Part shown: one piece after another, positions 24,745 to 32,522 of the stretch | Numbering within the stretch: the stretch's first letter is position 1 | Layout: the number at the start of each line of letters is the position of its first letter | NCBI RefSeq assembly: GCF_000308875.1 | Contig: NZ_BAGL01000128.1 | Span: 62,001-126,000, forward strand | DNA from: Nocardia transvalensis NBRC 15921 | Lineage (GTDB): Bacteria > Actinomycetota > Actinomycetes > Mycobacteriales > Mycobacteriaceae | Direction: 5' to 3' | DNA length: 64,000 nucleotides | Program-made: the position numbers and the translations under genes | Notes under the pieces: model-generated | Databases searched by the model: none | What the model was told of the DNA's origin: nothing | The model's input: only the letters and a program-made list of their open reading frames with translations

Positions 24745-27072
24745 CTACGTACCTCCGGTGCGGGCGGCCGCGATCGCCGCTTGGCCGTAGCTGATTCCCC
24801 CGTCGTTCATCGGAACATGTTCTCCGACATAGCAGTCGAGGCCCGAACGGGCCATGCCGTCGAGGACGGCCGCGGTGAGCCTGGCGTTCTGGAAGACCCC
24901 GCCGCCGAGGCAGACCACGCCGGTGCTCGCATTCGCGGCGGCGTGGGCGGCCATGGCGACGACGACCGTCGCCACGGTGCGGTGGAAACGTGCCGCGATC
25001 TCACCGACGGGGAGGTGCGGTGCGAGGGCGAGCGCGTGGTGCAGTGTCGGGCTCGGGTCGTACACCTGCAGCCCGTCGCGATGACGCAGCGCCCACCGCA
25101 GCGGCGGCGTGCCGGGATGCCCGAGCGCGGCGGCTTCCAGCCGCACCGCGGCCTCGCCCTCGTAGGTGTTGTCGTCGCAGACGCCGAGCAGTGCCGCCAT
25201 CGCGTCGAACAACCGGCCCGCACTCGAGGCGCGCGGGCAGTTCAGGTCTCGCTCGATCATGCGGCGGATCACCGCGACCTCTCGCCCGTCGAGGCGGGCG
25301 AGCAGGCCCCGGGCGGCCCCCGCCGGAATCGGATGACCGAACTGCTCCGCGCCGAACAGGTAGCCGAGCGCCATGCGGGCCGGCCGGCGCACCGCGGCCG
25401 AGCCACCGGGCAGTGGTGCGGTGCCGAACCGGCCGACACGGCGATACCCGGTCAGGTCGGCCAGTAGCACCTCGCCGCCCCAGAGCGTTCCGTCGTCGCC
25501 CAGGCCCAGCCCGTCGAGTGCGACGCCGACGAAGCTGTCGGTGATGCCGTGTTCGGCGGCGGTCGCGGCGACATGGGCGTGGTGATGCTGGACCGCTACC
25601 CGCCGCTCCTTCGCCCAGCCGAGCAGTGCGTACTGTGTGGACAGGTATCCCGGATGACGGTCGTGCGCAACGATTTCCGGTTTCGTCGCGGTCAACCGGG
25701 ACAGGGACCGGACGGTATGGTCGAGGGCTCCGTAGGTCTCCGCGTCCTCGAGGTCGCCCGTGTGCGGGCCGAGTACCGCCAGGTCGGCGGCGGCGAGCGC
25801 GCAGGTGTGCTTGAGCTGTGCGCCGACGGCGAGGATCGGCGCCGGCGCGGCGATCGGGAGCGGGAGAGCACCCGGGGCGTAGCCGCGCGCACGGCGCAGC
25901 ACGGTGGTGCGGCCGCCCACGATCCGGACCACCGAGTCGTCGTAGCGGCCGCGAATAGGTCTGTCGTGCAGCAGGATTCCGTCCGCGATCGCCGGCGCCA
26001 GGTCGCGTGCGGCCGCGTCGTCGACGAGGGTGGGCGAACCGCTTCGGTTTCCGCTGGTGACTATCAGTGGCCGCCGCAGTTGCGCCAGCAGGAGATGGTG
26101 CAGCGGGCTGTAGGGCAGGAAGACACCGATCTCCGCGGATCCGGGTGCGACACCGGGCGCGAGCGGCGCGTCGGCCCGCCGGGGGAGCAGGACGATCGGC
26201 GCGGCCGGCGAACCGAGTAGCTCCGCGGCGGCCGCGTCGACCGTTGCGATCGTCCGTGCGATCGCCAGGTCGGCGGCCATCACGGCGAGGGGTTTGGCGG
26301 GACGTGGCTTGAATTTCCGCAGCCGGGCGAGGGTCTCGTCGTTCGCCGCGTCGCACACCAGGTGATAACCGCCGATCCCTTTGACCGCGACGATGCCGCC
26401 CGCCGCGATGACCGCGGCAGCCTCCGCCAACGCCTGCTCACCCACGACACCGGAGGTCCCGCCGCCGTGCTGCCACGCCAGCCGTGGGCCGCAGGCCGGG
26501 CAGCAGATCGGCTCGGCGTGGAAACGGCGGTCGGCGGGATCGTGGTATTCCGCCGCGCACGCCGTGCACATCCGGAAGCCGCTCATGGTCGTGCGCTGCC
26601 GGTCGTAGGGCAAGGCGTCGATGACCGTAGCCCGCGGTCCGCAGGCGGTGCAGTTCACGAACGGGTAGCGGTAGCGGCGGTCGGCCGGATCGAACAATTC
26701 CGTGAGACAGGTCGCGCAGGTCGCGAGATCGGCCGGGATCCGCGGTGTCGCCCGCGCGGTGGCGATGCTTCCGGCGACCGCGAATCCCTCCGTCAGCTCG
26801 CTGCCACCGGGCAGCGCGGAGATCTCGAGACGGTCGATCCGGGCCGCCGCGGGTGCGCAATCCCGCAGCCGGGCGGTGAAATCCTCGACCGCCGGCGCGA
26901 CTCCCTGTACCCGGATGTCGACCGCCGCGCCCGCATTGCGCACATCGCCGGACAGACCCAGGCCGGTCGCCAGCCGGTACACGAAGGGCCGGAACCCCAC
27001 CCCCTGTACCGTGCCGTGCACCCGGATCCGGGCCCGTCGCCATGCGGCGGCCGATTCCGCGTTCGTCTGCAC
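24745..27072 (-). CDS. hypF: Carbamoyltransferase HypF
   Basis: Domains in order: acylphosphatase (VQGVGFRPFVYRLA), two zinc-finger repeats (CATCLTEL...CTACGP and CTACAAEY...CPACGP), YrdC-like domain (KGIGGYHLVCDA), and Kae1-like domain with VQHHHAHVAATAAEHG. HypF makes the carbamoyl-adenylate used for cyanide ligands. I place the start at GTG 27072 (775 aa) because a DosR-type box ends 36 bp upstream with CATGGT 6 bp before the codon, as at other leaderless genes here. GTG 27096 (783 aa) is the alternative and would leave only 12 bp to the box. First gene of hypFCDE. Confidence 0.9.
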   Translation of the reverse strand: MQTNAESAAAWRRARIRVHGTVQGVGFRPFVYRLATGLGLSGDVRNAGAAVDIRVQGVAPAVEDFTARLRDCAPAAARIDRLEISALPGGSELTEGFAVAGSIATARATPRIPADLATCATCLTELFDPADRRYRYPFVNCTACGPRATVIDALPYDRQRTTMSGFRMCTACAAEYHDPADRRFHAEPICCPACGPRLAWQHGGGTSGVVGEQALAEAAAVIAAGGIVAVKGIGGYHLVCDAANDETLARLRKFKPRPAKPLAVMAADLAIARTIATVDAAAAELLGSPAAPIVLLPRRADAPLAPGVAPGSAEIGVFLPYSPLHHLLLAQLRRPLIVTSGNRSGSPTLVDDAAARDLAPAIADGILLHDRPIRGRYDDSVVRIVGGRTTVLRRARGYAPGALPLPIAAPAPILAVGAQLKHTCALAAADLAVLGPHTGDLEDAETYGALDHTVRSLSRLTATKPEIVAHDRHPGYLSTQYALLGWAKERRVAVQHHHAHVAATAAEHGITDSFVGVALDGLGLGDDGTLWGGEVLLADLTGYRRVGRFGTAPLPGGSAAVRRPARMALGYLFGAEQFGHPIPAGAARGLLARLDGREVAVIRRMIERDLNCPRASSAGRLFDAMAALLGVCDDNTYEGEAAVRLEAAALGHPGTPPLRWALRHRDGLQVYDPSPTLHHALALAPHLPVGEIAARFHRTVATVVVAMAAHAAANASTGVVCLGGGVFQNARLTAAVLDGMARSGLDCYVGEHVPMNDGGISYGQAAIAAARTGGT

Positions 27073-27078
27073 CGGTAC

Positions 27079-27122
27079 ACCATGACCGGCCCGCACACGC
27101 AGGCCACAGAGCCGAAGGTCCC
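27079..27122 (-). promoter_or_regulatory. DosR-type box and -10 for hypF (leaderless)
   Basis: GAGCCGAAGGTCCC (27109-27122; 10 of 14 matches) is followed on the reverse strand by CATGGT (27084-27079), then 6 bases, then GTG 27072. The interval matches other boxes in the window to within one base. It is the reverse half of a divergent regulatory region shared with hsp20. Confidence 0.5.
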
Positions 27123-27137
27123 TGTTGGCGGTGCCAC

Positions 27138-27197
27138 GGGACTTCGGTCACCGGAGGGGACTACCGGGTGCCCTACTCGCTGGACCGGCGCGAACGT
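27138..27197 (+). promoter_or_regulatory. Double DosR-type box and -10 for hsp20
   Basis: GGGACTTCGGTCAC (27138-27151; 11 of 14) and a half-conserved GGGACTACCGGGTG (27157-27170) lie in tandem. GAACGT (27192-27197) follows the proximal box at nearly the usual interval. The predicted leader is about 39 nt with GAGGAG before the ATG. Paired boxes are also known upstream of hspX in M. tuberculosis. Confidence 0.55.
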
Positions 27198-27242
27198 GAA
27201 ATCGGCTGTGTCGGAATACATCAGCCTCACCGAGGAGTGATC

Positions 27243-27665
27243 ATGAGTCTGCTTCCCGCTCATCGTCCGGGTTCGCTGCTGTCGGAATTCGCCGATCTGT
27301 GGAACTCGTTCCCGCCCGGGATGATGCCGGTGTTCGGCGGCCGTCTGCTGCGTGTGGAGGACACCGTCGACGACGGCCGCTATGTGGTGCGCGCCGAGAT
27401 CCCCGGTATCGATCCCGCGAAGGATCTGGAGGTGTCGGTGCACAACGGCCAGCTCACCATCCGGGCGGAGCGCAGCGAAAAGCACGAGGAGAAGGGCCGC
27501 TCGGAGTTCAGTTACGGCTCGTTCACGCGCACCGTGACCCTGCCGGCCAGCGCGCAGGAAGAGGGCATCGAGGCCGCCTACGCCCAAGGCATCCTCACGG
27601 TCACGGTGCCACTGAGCGAACCCAAGACGGAGGTCAAGAAGGTCGAGGTCACCTCCGGCGAATAG
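27243..27665 (+). CDS. hsp20: Hsp20/alpha-crystallin small heat shock protein (HspX-like)
   Basis: 140 residues from ATG 27243 with GAGGAG upstream. The alpha-crystallin domain spans about 38-135: LRVEDTVDDGRYVVRAEIPGIDPAKDLEVSVHNGQLTIRAER-type opening and the closing GILTVTVPLSEP strand containing the I-x-V-like motif. It is an ATP-independent holdase. In M. tuberculosis hspX (acr) is a hallmark DosR target and its cluster also contains pfkB, as here. pfkB starts 35 bp downstream, so they are co-transcribed. Confidence 0.92.
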   Translation: MSLLPAHRPGSLLSEFADLWNSFPPGMMPVFGGRLLRVEDTVDDGRYVVRAEIPGIDPAKDLEVSVHNGQLTIRAERSEKHEEKGRSEFSYGSFTRTVTLPASAQEEGIEAAYAQGILTVTVPLSEPKTEVKKVEVTSGE

Positions 27666-27699
27666 CCGGGAGATCGGTGCGATGCCAGGAGGTGCGGCG

Positions 27700-28677
27700 A
27701 TGTCGATAGTCACGCTCACGATGAACCCTGCGATCGACATCGCCTCCGCCACCGGTGCGATCGGCCCGATCGACAAGATGCGATGCGCCACACCGCGATA
27801 CGATCCCGGTGGCGGCGGCATCAATGTCGCCCGCACGGCCGCGGCGCTCGGCGAACCCGCGATCGCGATCTTCCCGGCCGGCGGGTATACCGGGCGATTC
27901 CTCACCGACCTGGTGCGAGAAACAGGGGTGCCGGCGCGGGCCGTTCCGGCGGGGGAGCCGACTCGCGAGAGCTTGTCGGTCACCGATACCGGTACCGGCA
28001 GCCAATACCGCTTCGTTTTTCCCGGACCCCGGCTGACGCCGGCCGAACAACACCGCTGCCTGGCGACGGTCGAGCAGGTGGCGTGCGGCGCGCGATACCT
28101 CGTCGCCAGCGGAAGCCTGCCGCCGGGCGTTCCGGTGGACTACTACCAGCGGGTCTCCGAACTTGCGGGGGCACTGGGGGTTCCGTTGATCGTGGATACC
28201 TCGGGGCCGGCGCTGCGTGCGGTGCGCGACGGCGTGTTCCTGCTCAAGCCGAGTCTGCGGGAACTCGCGGACCGAGCCGGCCGCCCGCTGACCTGTCGGG
28301 CCGAGCAGGTGGCGGCCGCGCGGGAACTGATCACGGGCGGTGTCACGCGAATCGTCGTCGTCTCGCTGGGATCGGCGGGAGCGCTGTCGGTCACCGCGGC
28401 CGGACACCGGTGGTACGCGCCGATGGCGGTACCCGTGCGCAGCGGTATCGGCGCGGGCGACGCGATGGTCGGGGGCCTCGCGGTCGGCCTTGCGCGCGGC
28501 TTGGAACTCGACGATTCGGTCCGACTCGGAATGGCCGCGGCGACCGCCGCGCTCACCACGCCCGGCACCGGCGTGGGGCTGCCGTCGCGCATCCGGGAGT
28601 TGTATCGCGAACTGACCGGCACGACGGTGCCGGCGACTCCGGGGACGGTCGAGCGCGGCGCGAGCGCCGACCGGTAG
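27700..28677 (+). CDS. pfkB: PfkB-family sugar kinase (6-phosphofructokinase 2-like)
   Basis: 325 residues. AGGAGG directly precedes ATG 27700, which is preferred over the in-frame ATG 27682. It shows the PfkB N-terminal signature (GGGGINVARTAAALG) and C-terminal signature with catalytic Asp254 in SGIGAGDAMVGG. This enzyme class phosphorylates fructose-6-phosphate, tagatose-6-phosphate or fructose-1-phosphate; the hsp20 linkage matches Rv2029c/pfkB of the DosR regulon. It probably supports glycolytic ATP formation in hypoxia. Confidence 0.9.
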   Translation: MSIVTLTMNPAIDIASATGAIGPIDKMRCATPRYDPGGGGINVARTAAALGEPAIAIFPAGGYTGRFLTDLVRETGVPARAVPAGEPTRESLSVTDTGTGSQYRFVFPGPRLTPAEQHRCLATVEQVACGARYLVASGSLPPGVPVDYYQRVSELAGALGVPLIVDTSGPALRAVRDGVFLLKPSLRELADRAGRPLTCRAEQVAAARELITGGVTRIVVVSLGSAGALSVTAAGHRWYAPMAVPVRSGIGAGDAMVGGLAVGLARGLELDDSVRLGMAAATAALTTPGTGVGLPSRIRELYRELTGTTVPATPGTVERGASADR

Positions 28678-28702
28678 GACGAACGGAGTCAGGAAGGACA
28701 TC

Positions 28703-29197
28703 ATGCGGTGGTACGGCGACTACCTACGCCGGCTGTACCGCGGCGGGCGGCCGAATCTGTGTGCGAGAGTGCAGAATCGGCTGCCCGCGGGTGTCTTCGC
28801 GCTCGGCGTGATGCCCCGGCGGGTGGCCGCGCTGGGTATCCGTGGCCGCCGCAGCGGGCGCGTGATCTGGCTGCCGGTGGTGCTGACCGAGTTCGAGGGT
28901 CGGCGGTACGTGGTGTCCATGCTGGGCGACAAGACGAACTGGGTGCGCAACCTGCGCGCGGCCGACGGCGTCGCGGTGCTCCGGCACGGGCGCCGCGAGC
29001 AGGTGCGGCTCGCGGAACTGGAGCCGGAGCTGCGCGCACCGGTGCTCTGGCACTATGTCCGCGTCGCTCCCGGCGCGCGGCCACACATCCCGATCGGACT
29101 CGATGCGCCCACGTCGGCATTCGAACGGATCGCTGCCGACTACCCGGTGTTTCGGGTCGACGCGGCGCCGAACCGGCGCGACGGAGGTGAACGATGA
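28703..29197 (+). CDS. DDN-like nitroreductase/deazaflavin-type oxidoreductase
   Basis: 164 residues with the split-barrel pattern of the Ddn/DUF385 family: VMPRRVAALGIRGRRSGRVIWLPVVLTEFEGRRYVVSMLG, then NWVRNLRAADGVAVLRHGRR. Family members use F420 or a flavin to reduce quinones or nitro compounds. GGAAGGA precedes the ATG. It follows pfkB by 25 bp and overlaps the next gene by 4 bp (ATGA), so it belongs to the hsp20 operon. Cofactor preference cannot be read with confidence. Confidence 0.8.
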   Translation: MRWYGDYLRRLYRGGRPNLCARVQNRLPAGVFALGVMPRRVAALGIRGRRSGRVIWLPVVLTEFEGRRYVVSMLGDKTNWVRNLRAADGVAVLRHGRREQVRLAELEPELRAPVLWHYVRVAPGARPHIPIGLDAPTSAFERIAADYPVFRVDAAPNRRDGGER

Positions 29198-29775
29198 ATT
29201 CTCAGATCCAGCAACCACACTCGTTCGGACGGACCGTATGGGCCATGGCCTGCTGTGTGTGCCGGACGCTCGGATTGCTCGCGCGGCGGCGCATCCATCT
29301 CCCGGTTACCAATCGGGGGATGGAGATCGGCTTCGCGGACGGGACGTCCTCGCGCGTTTTTCGCGAAACCGTCCTCGACCATCCGCAACACCGTGACCCG
29401 TGCGTGCTCGTGGTCGAATTCGAGCTGCGTGCGGTGCGCGGCCGGGGGCATGCGCTGTTCCGGCGGGAGAGCCTGCTGAACACCGTTCTGTTCGCGGGAT
29501 TTCCGGGACTGATCTCCAAACTGTGGCTCGCACACGACCAGCGGGGCCGGTATCGCGGCCTGTACGAGTGGGGTGATCCGGCATCGGCCGAGACCTATGC
29601 ACGCACCCTGTGGGGAGTCCTCGCTCTGGTGTCCGTGCCGGAGTCGATCGCCTACCGGATTCTGCCCGGCGTCCGTCGCGCCGAACTGTTCGCTACGGCG
29701 GAACCGGGCGCCGGAGAATGGTGGCGACCGACTCGAACGAGCCGCGCGGTCGCGGCGACGGGGAGAGTCCCCTGA
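29194..29775 (+). CDS. Hypothetical protein, 193 aa, coupled to DDN-like gene
   Basis: The ATG overlaps the preceding stop (ATGA), making this the fourth gene of the hsp20 operon. The product has no clear membrane segment or signal peptide. Recognisable blocks are FRRESLLNTVLFAGFPGLISKLWLAHD and YRGLYEWGDPASAETYARTLW, the latter reminiscent of small alpha-beta monooxygenase or heme-oxygenase-like folds (YdhR type). I cannot assign a family with confidence. The context suggests a redox or stress role. Confidence 0.7.
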   Translation: MNSQIQQPHSFGRTVWAMACCVCRTLGLLARRRIHLPVTNRGMEIGFADGTSSRVFRETVLDHPQHRDPCVLVVEFELRAVRGRGHALFRRESLLNTVLFAGFPGLISKLWLAHDQRGRYRGLYEWGDPASAETYARTLWGVLALVSVPESIAYRILPGVRRAELFATAEPGAGEWWRPTRTSRAVAATGRVP

Positions 29776-29797
29776 ATCCGCGGCACCGGGACCGTCC

Positions 29798-30430
29798 CTA
29801 GCCGATCGCCTCGTCCGCTCGGCGTCGCAGGCGTTCCGCCACCGACATCGCCGGTCGGTCCGCGGTCGGTGGGCGGTCGGTGTCGATGTCGACGTGGTCT
29901 ATGCCGTCGACCGTGAGCGCTAAGGCCGAGACGGTGTGCCGCTCGGCGGAATCGGCGAAGTCGCCGCGGATGACCGCGTGGCCGTCGGTGACGTCGACGG
30001 TCCACGTCCGGCGGCTGCCCGCGTAGATGTCCAGCAGGGCACGGATCTCGGCTTCGAGAGTGGCGTCGTCCCGGATCAGCGCCCGGAGCAGATCACGGCG
30101 GGCGACGATCCCGACGAGTATCCCGGCCTCGACCACCGGGATCGAGCGCAGGTGGTGGGTCAGCATGCGGGTGGTGATCGAGGTGACGTCGGTGCCGGGA
30201 TGGACGACCTCCACGGGGGACGTCATCACGGATTCGACCAGGGCGGCGCGCTGGTCGGGCCGGGCGGAGAGTGCGTCGGATTCGCTGAACATGCCGAGGA
30301 CGTGATCGCCATCGTCGACGACCGGCAGTGCCGCGAAACCGTGCTCGGTCAGCAGTGAGATCGCCGTGGACACCGGAGTTTTCGGCTGGACCGTCGATAC
30401 GGGGCGATGAAGTATGTCGCGTGCGTACAC
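29798..30430 (-). CDS. CBS-pair plus BON domain protein
   Basis: 210 residues from GTG 30430 (start of the conserved YARDILHRPVSTVQP segment). It has two CBS motifs (about 1-60 and 70-125, ending GILVGIVARRDLLRALI), followed by a BON domain (about 135-185, WTVDVTDGHAVIRGDFADSAERHTV). It ends RRRADEAIG, the tail shared with the 84-residue product at 2689-2943. CBS-BON proteins are common in DosR-type regulons; the CBS pair likely senses adenylates and BON may bind phospholipid. It is divergent from a USP gene; the box between them faces the USP. Confidence 0.85.
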   Translation of the reverse strand: MYARDILHRPVSTVQPKTPVSTAISLLTEHGFAALPVVDDGDHVLGMFSESDALSARPDQRAALVESVMTSPVEVVHPGTDVTSITTRMLTHHLRSIPVVEAGILVGIVARRDLLRALIRDDATLEAEIRALLDIYAGSRRTWTVDVTDGHAVIRGDFADSAERHTVSALALTVDGIDHVDIDTDRPPTADRPAMSVAERLRRRADEAIG

Positions 30431-30580
30431 GGGTGGCGCCTTTCGAGTAGGCCGGGCAACAGGGGTGTACCTACCCGAACGATGCTCCCGACGTGTCCGG
30501 CTCGACAGAGGCCGAATGTCCACGTGGGGGCTTCGAAAGTCATCGTGGCGGCGGCAGGTGGTCTTTGGGCCCGCCCGGTC

Positions 30581-30625
30581 GGGACGATCGGCCGCATCTG
30601 CGCGGCGGGGGCGGTTCATACGGTT
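30581..30625 (+). promoter_or_regulatory. DosR-type box and -10 for USP-USP-phosphoketolase operon
   Basis: GGGACGATCGGCCG (30581-30594; 10 of 14 core matches) is followed by TACGGT (30620-30625), the same -10 as for the nitroreductase at 55081. The predicted leader before ATG 30678 is about 45 nt with GGAG upstream of the codon. It controls the three-gene USP-USP-xfp unit. Confidence 0.5.
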
Positions 30626-30677
30626 GTCACGGGTGTCCCACCGGGCATGCGAACGCCGAGACGATTCGGAGACAGCG

Positions 30678-31604
30678 ATGATCGAGCAGCACAACGACGA
30701 TCCGCATCGGCTGGCCTCGGCGCCGGTCGTCGTCGGGGTCGACGGTTCGGAAGGGTCCGACGTCGCGTTGCGCTGGGCGATAGATCTCGCCGTGCGGCGT
30801 GGGCGTGCGCTGCAGATCGTGCACGGGATGGACCTGGTGAGCGCGACGGGTGCGCTCGGCGTCTCCGAGGTGGCGGCGCCGCCGCTTGTCGATTCCGTGC
30901 GCGCGCACGGTCGCTCGGTCGTGGCGCACGCGCAGGCGACGGCACGGGAACTCGCGCCGACCCTGCGGACCTCGACCGTGATGACCTCGGATACGGGTAA
31001 GCAGCTGCTCATCGACCACAGCGCGAACGCGTACATGGTCGTACTGGGCGCGACCGGGAGCGCGGGGACATTCGCTCACCTGGGTACCACGCTGCTGTCG
31101 GTGGTTTCCCGGGCGGCCGGTGTGGTGGCCGTGGTGCGTCCGGACCCGCACGCGGAGAATACGATTCACGATTCGGGCCCGGTGGTCGTCGGTGTCGACG
31201 GAAGCCTGGTATCGGAGGCGGCGATCGAGGCGGCGTTCGTGGAGGCGGCCGAACGCGGCGCCGACCTCGTCGCGGTGCACGCCTGGAGCGACTGGGATTA
31301 CGGCCGTTTCGCCGGCCGGAGCGAGCCGTTGCTCCCGGACCCGACGCTGGAGGATGCCGAGCGGGTGATCCTGGCGGAGCGACTCGCGGGCTGGCAGGAG
31401 AAATACCCGCAGGTCCGGGTGCTCCGGAAGGTTTATCCGGCGGCGCCGGCCGTGCACCTGCAAGAGTGGTCGACGCAAGCGCAGCTGCTGGTGGTCGGGA
31501 GCCGCGGCCGGGGCGGCGTGCTGGGTATGCTGCTGGGTTCGACCTCCAATTCGCTGGTGCAACATGCGTATTGCCCTGTGCTGGTGGCGCACTCGGCGCG
31601 GTGA
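30678..31604 (+). CDS. Universal stress protein, tandem USP domains
   Basis: 308 residues from ATG 30678. Domain 1 (about 15-150) begins LASAPVVVGVDGSEGSDVALRW and has a divergent nucleotide loop (GATGSAGTFAHLGTTLLSVV). Domain 2 (about 168-307) has the full ATP signature GSRGRGGVLGMLLGSTSNSLV. Its start motif is shared with the USP at 44479 and with the USP remnant at 17117. It is the first gene of an operon with another USP and phosphoketolase, 9 bp ahead of the second USP. Confidence 0.92.
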   Translation: MIEQHNDDPHRLASAPVVVGVDGSEGSDVALRWAIDLAVRRGRALQIVHGMDLVSATGALGVSEVAAPPLVDSVRAHGRSVVAHAQATARELAPTLRTSTVMTSDTGKQLLIDHSANAYMVVLGATGSAGTFAHLGTTLLSVVSRAAGVVAVVRPDPHAENTIHDSGPVVVGVDGSLVSEAAIEAAFVEAAERGADLVAVHAWSDWDYGRFAGRSEPLLPDPTLEDAERVILAERLAGWQEKYPQVRVLRKVYPAAPAVHLQEWSTQAQLLVVGSRGRGGVLGMLLGSTSNSLVQHAYCPVLVAHSAR

Positions 31605-31613
31605 GGAGACGCC

Positions 31614-32522
31614 ATGACGGGCGATAGCGCCGCCGGTCGCGCGGTGAGTGCACCGGTCCTCGTCGCCGTCGACGACTCGGAGGTGGCGTTGCGAGCTGTA
31701 GCCTGGGCCGCGGCCGAGGCAGCCCTGCATCGCTGCCCGCTGCACATCCTGACGTCGTTCGGCGTCGCGCCGCGGCCCGGCCTGAACACCGTGCTGGCCG
31801 AGAACGAGCGGGCATGGCTGCGTGGCGACGGTATGCGGCTGCTCGCGCGGGCGGTTGCCGCGGCGCGGCGCGCCGTGCCCGATACCGACGTCGCGGTCAC
31901 GACCGAGCTGACGTTCGACTTGATCACGCCGACATTGATCGACAGGTCGGCGCAGGTACGGATGATCGTCGTGGGCAATCACGGCCGGGGAGCCATCGGC
32001 CGTGCCGTACTCGGGTCGGTGAGCACGGCGGTCAGCCGCCACGCGAGGTGTCCGGTGGCGGTCGTCCACCTGTCGCCGCCCGATCCGGTGTCGGCCGAGG
32101 GGCCCGTGCTGGTAGGTGTGGACGGCACCCTCGACAGCGCGCCCGCGCTCGCGGTGGCGTTCGACGAGGCGTCCCGCCGCAAGGTCGGCTTGGTGGCGCT
32201 GCACGCGTGGAGCGGTGGCAGTGAATCCGATGCACCGGTGGTGAGCTGGGACGACGTCCGGTCCGCCGAGAGCGCCGCGCTGACGGAGACCGTGGCCGGA
32301 TGGCGTGAACGGTATCCCGATGTCGACGTCGAGCCGGTCGTGGTGTGCGACAGCCCGGTTCGGTCGCTGCTCGAACGGTCCGCGCGGGCGCAGCTGCTGG
32401 TGGTCGGCAGCCGCGGCCGCGGGGGCTTCGCGGGCATGGTGCTGGGGTCGACCAGCACGGCGCTGCTGCACGTCGCGGAGTGCACGGTGATCGTCGCGCG
32501 CGGACAGGAGAGAACACGATGA
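31614..32522 (+). CDS. Universal stress protein, tandem USP domains
   Basis: 302 residues from ATG 31614 with GAGGAG upstream. Both domains keep ATP loops: GNHGRGAIGRAVLGSVSTAV in the first and GSRGRGGFAGMVLGSTSTALL in the second. The stop overlaps the phosphoketolase ATG (ATGA), so the USP and the enzyme are translated in step, a close association worth noting. Middle gene of the box-controlled operon. Confidence 0.92.
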   Translation: MTGDSAAGRAVSAPVLVAVDDSEVALRAVAWAAAEAALHRCPLHILTSFGVAPRPGLNTVLAENERAWLRGDGMRLLARAVAAARRAVPDTDVAVTTELTFDLITPTLIDRSAQVRMIVVGNHGRGAIGRAVLGSVSTAVSRHARCPVAVVHLSPPDPVSAEGPVLVGVDGTLDSAPALAVAFDEASRRKVGLVALHAWSGGSESDAPVVSWDDVRSAESAALTETVAGWRERYPDVDVEPVVVCDSPVRSLLERSARAQLLVVGSRGRGGFAGMVLGSTSTALLHVAECTVIVARGQERTR

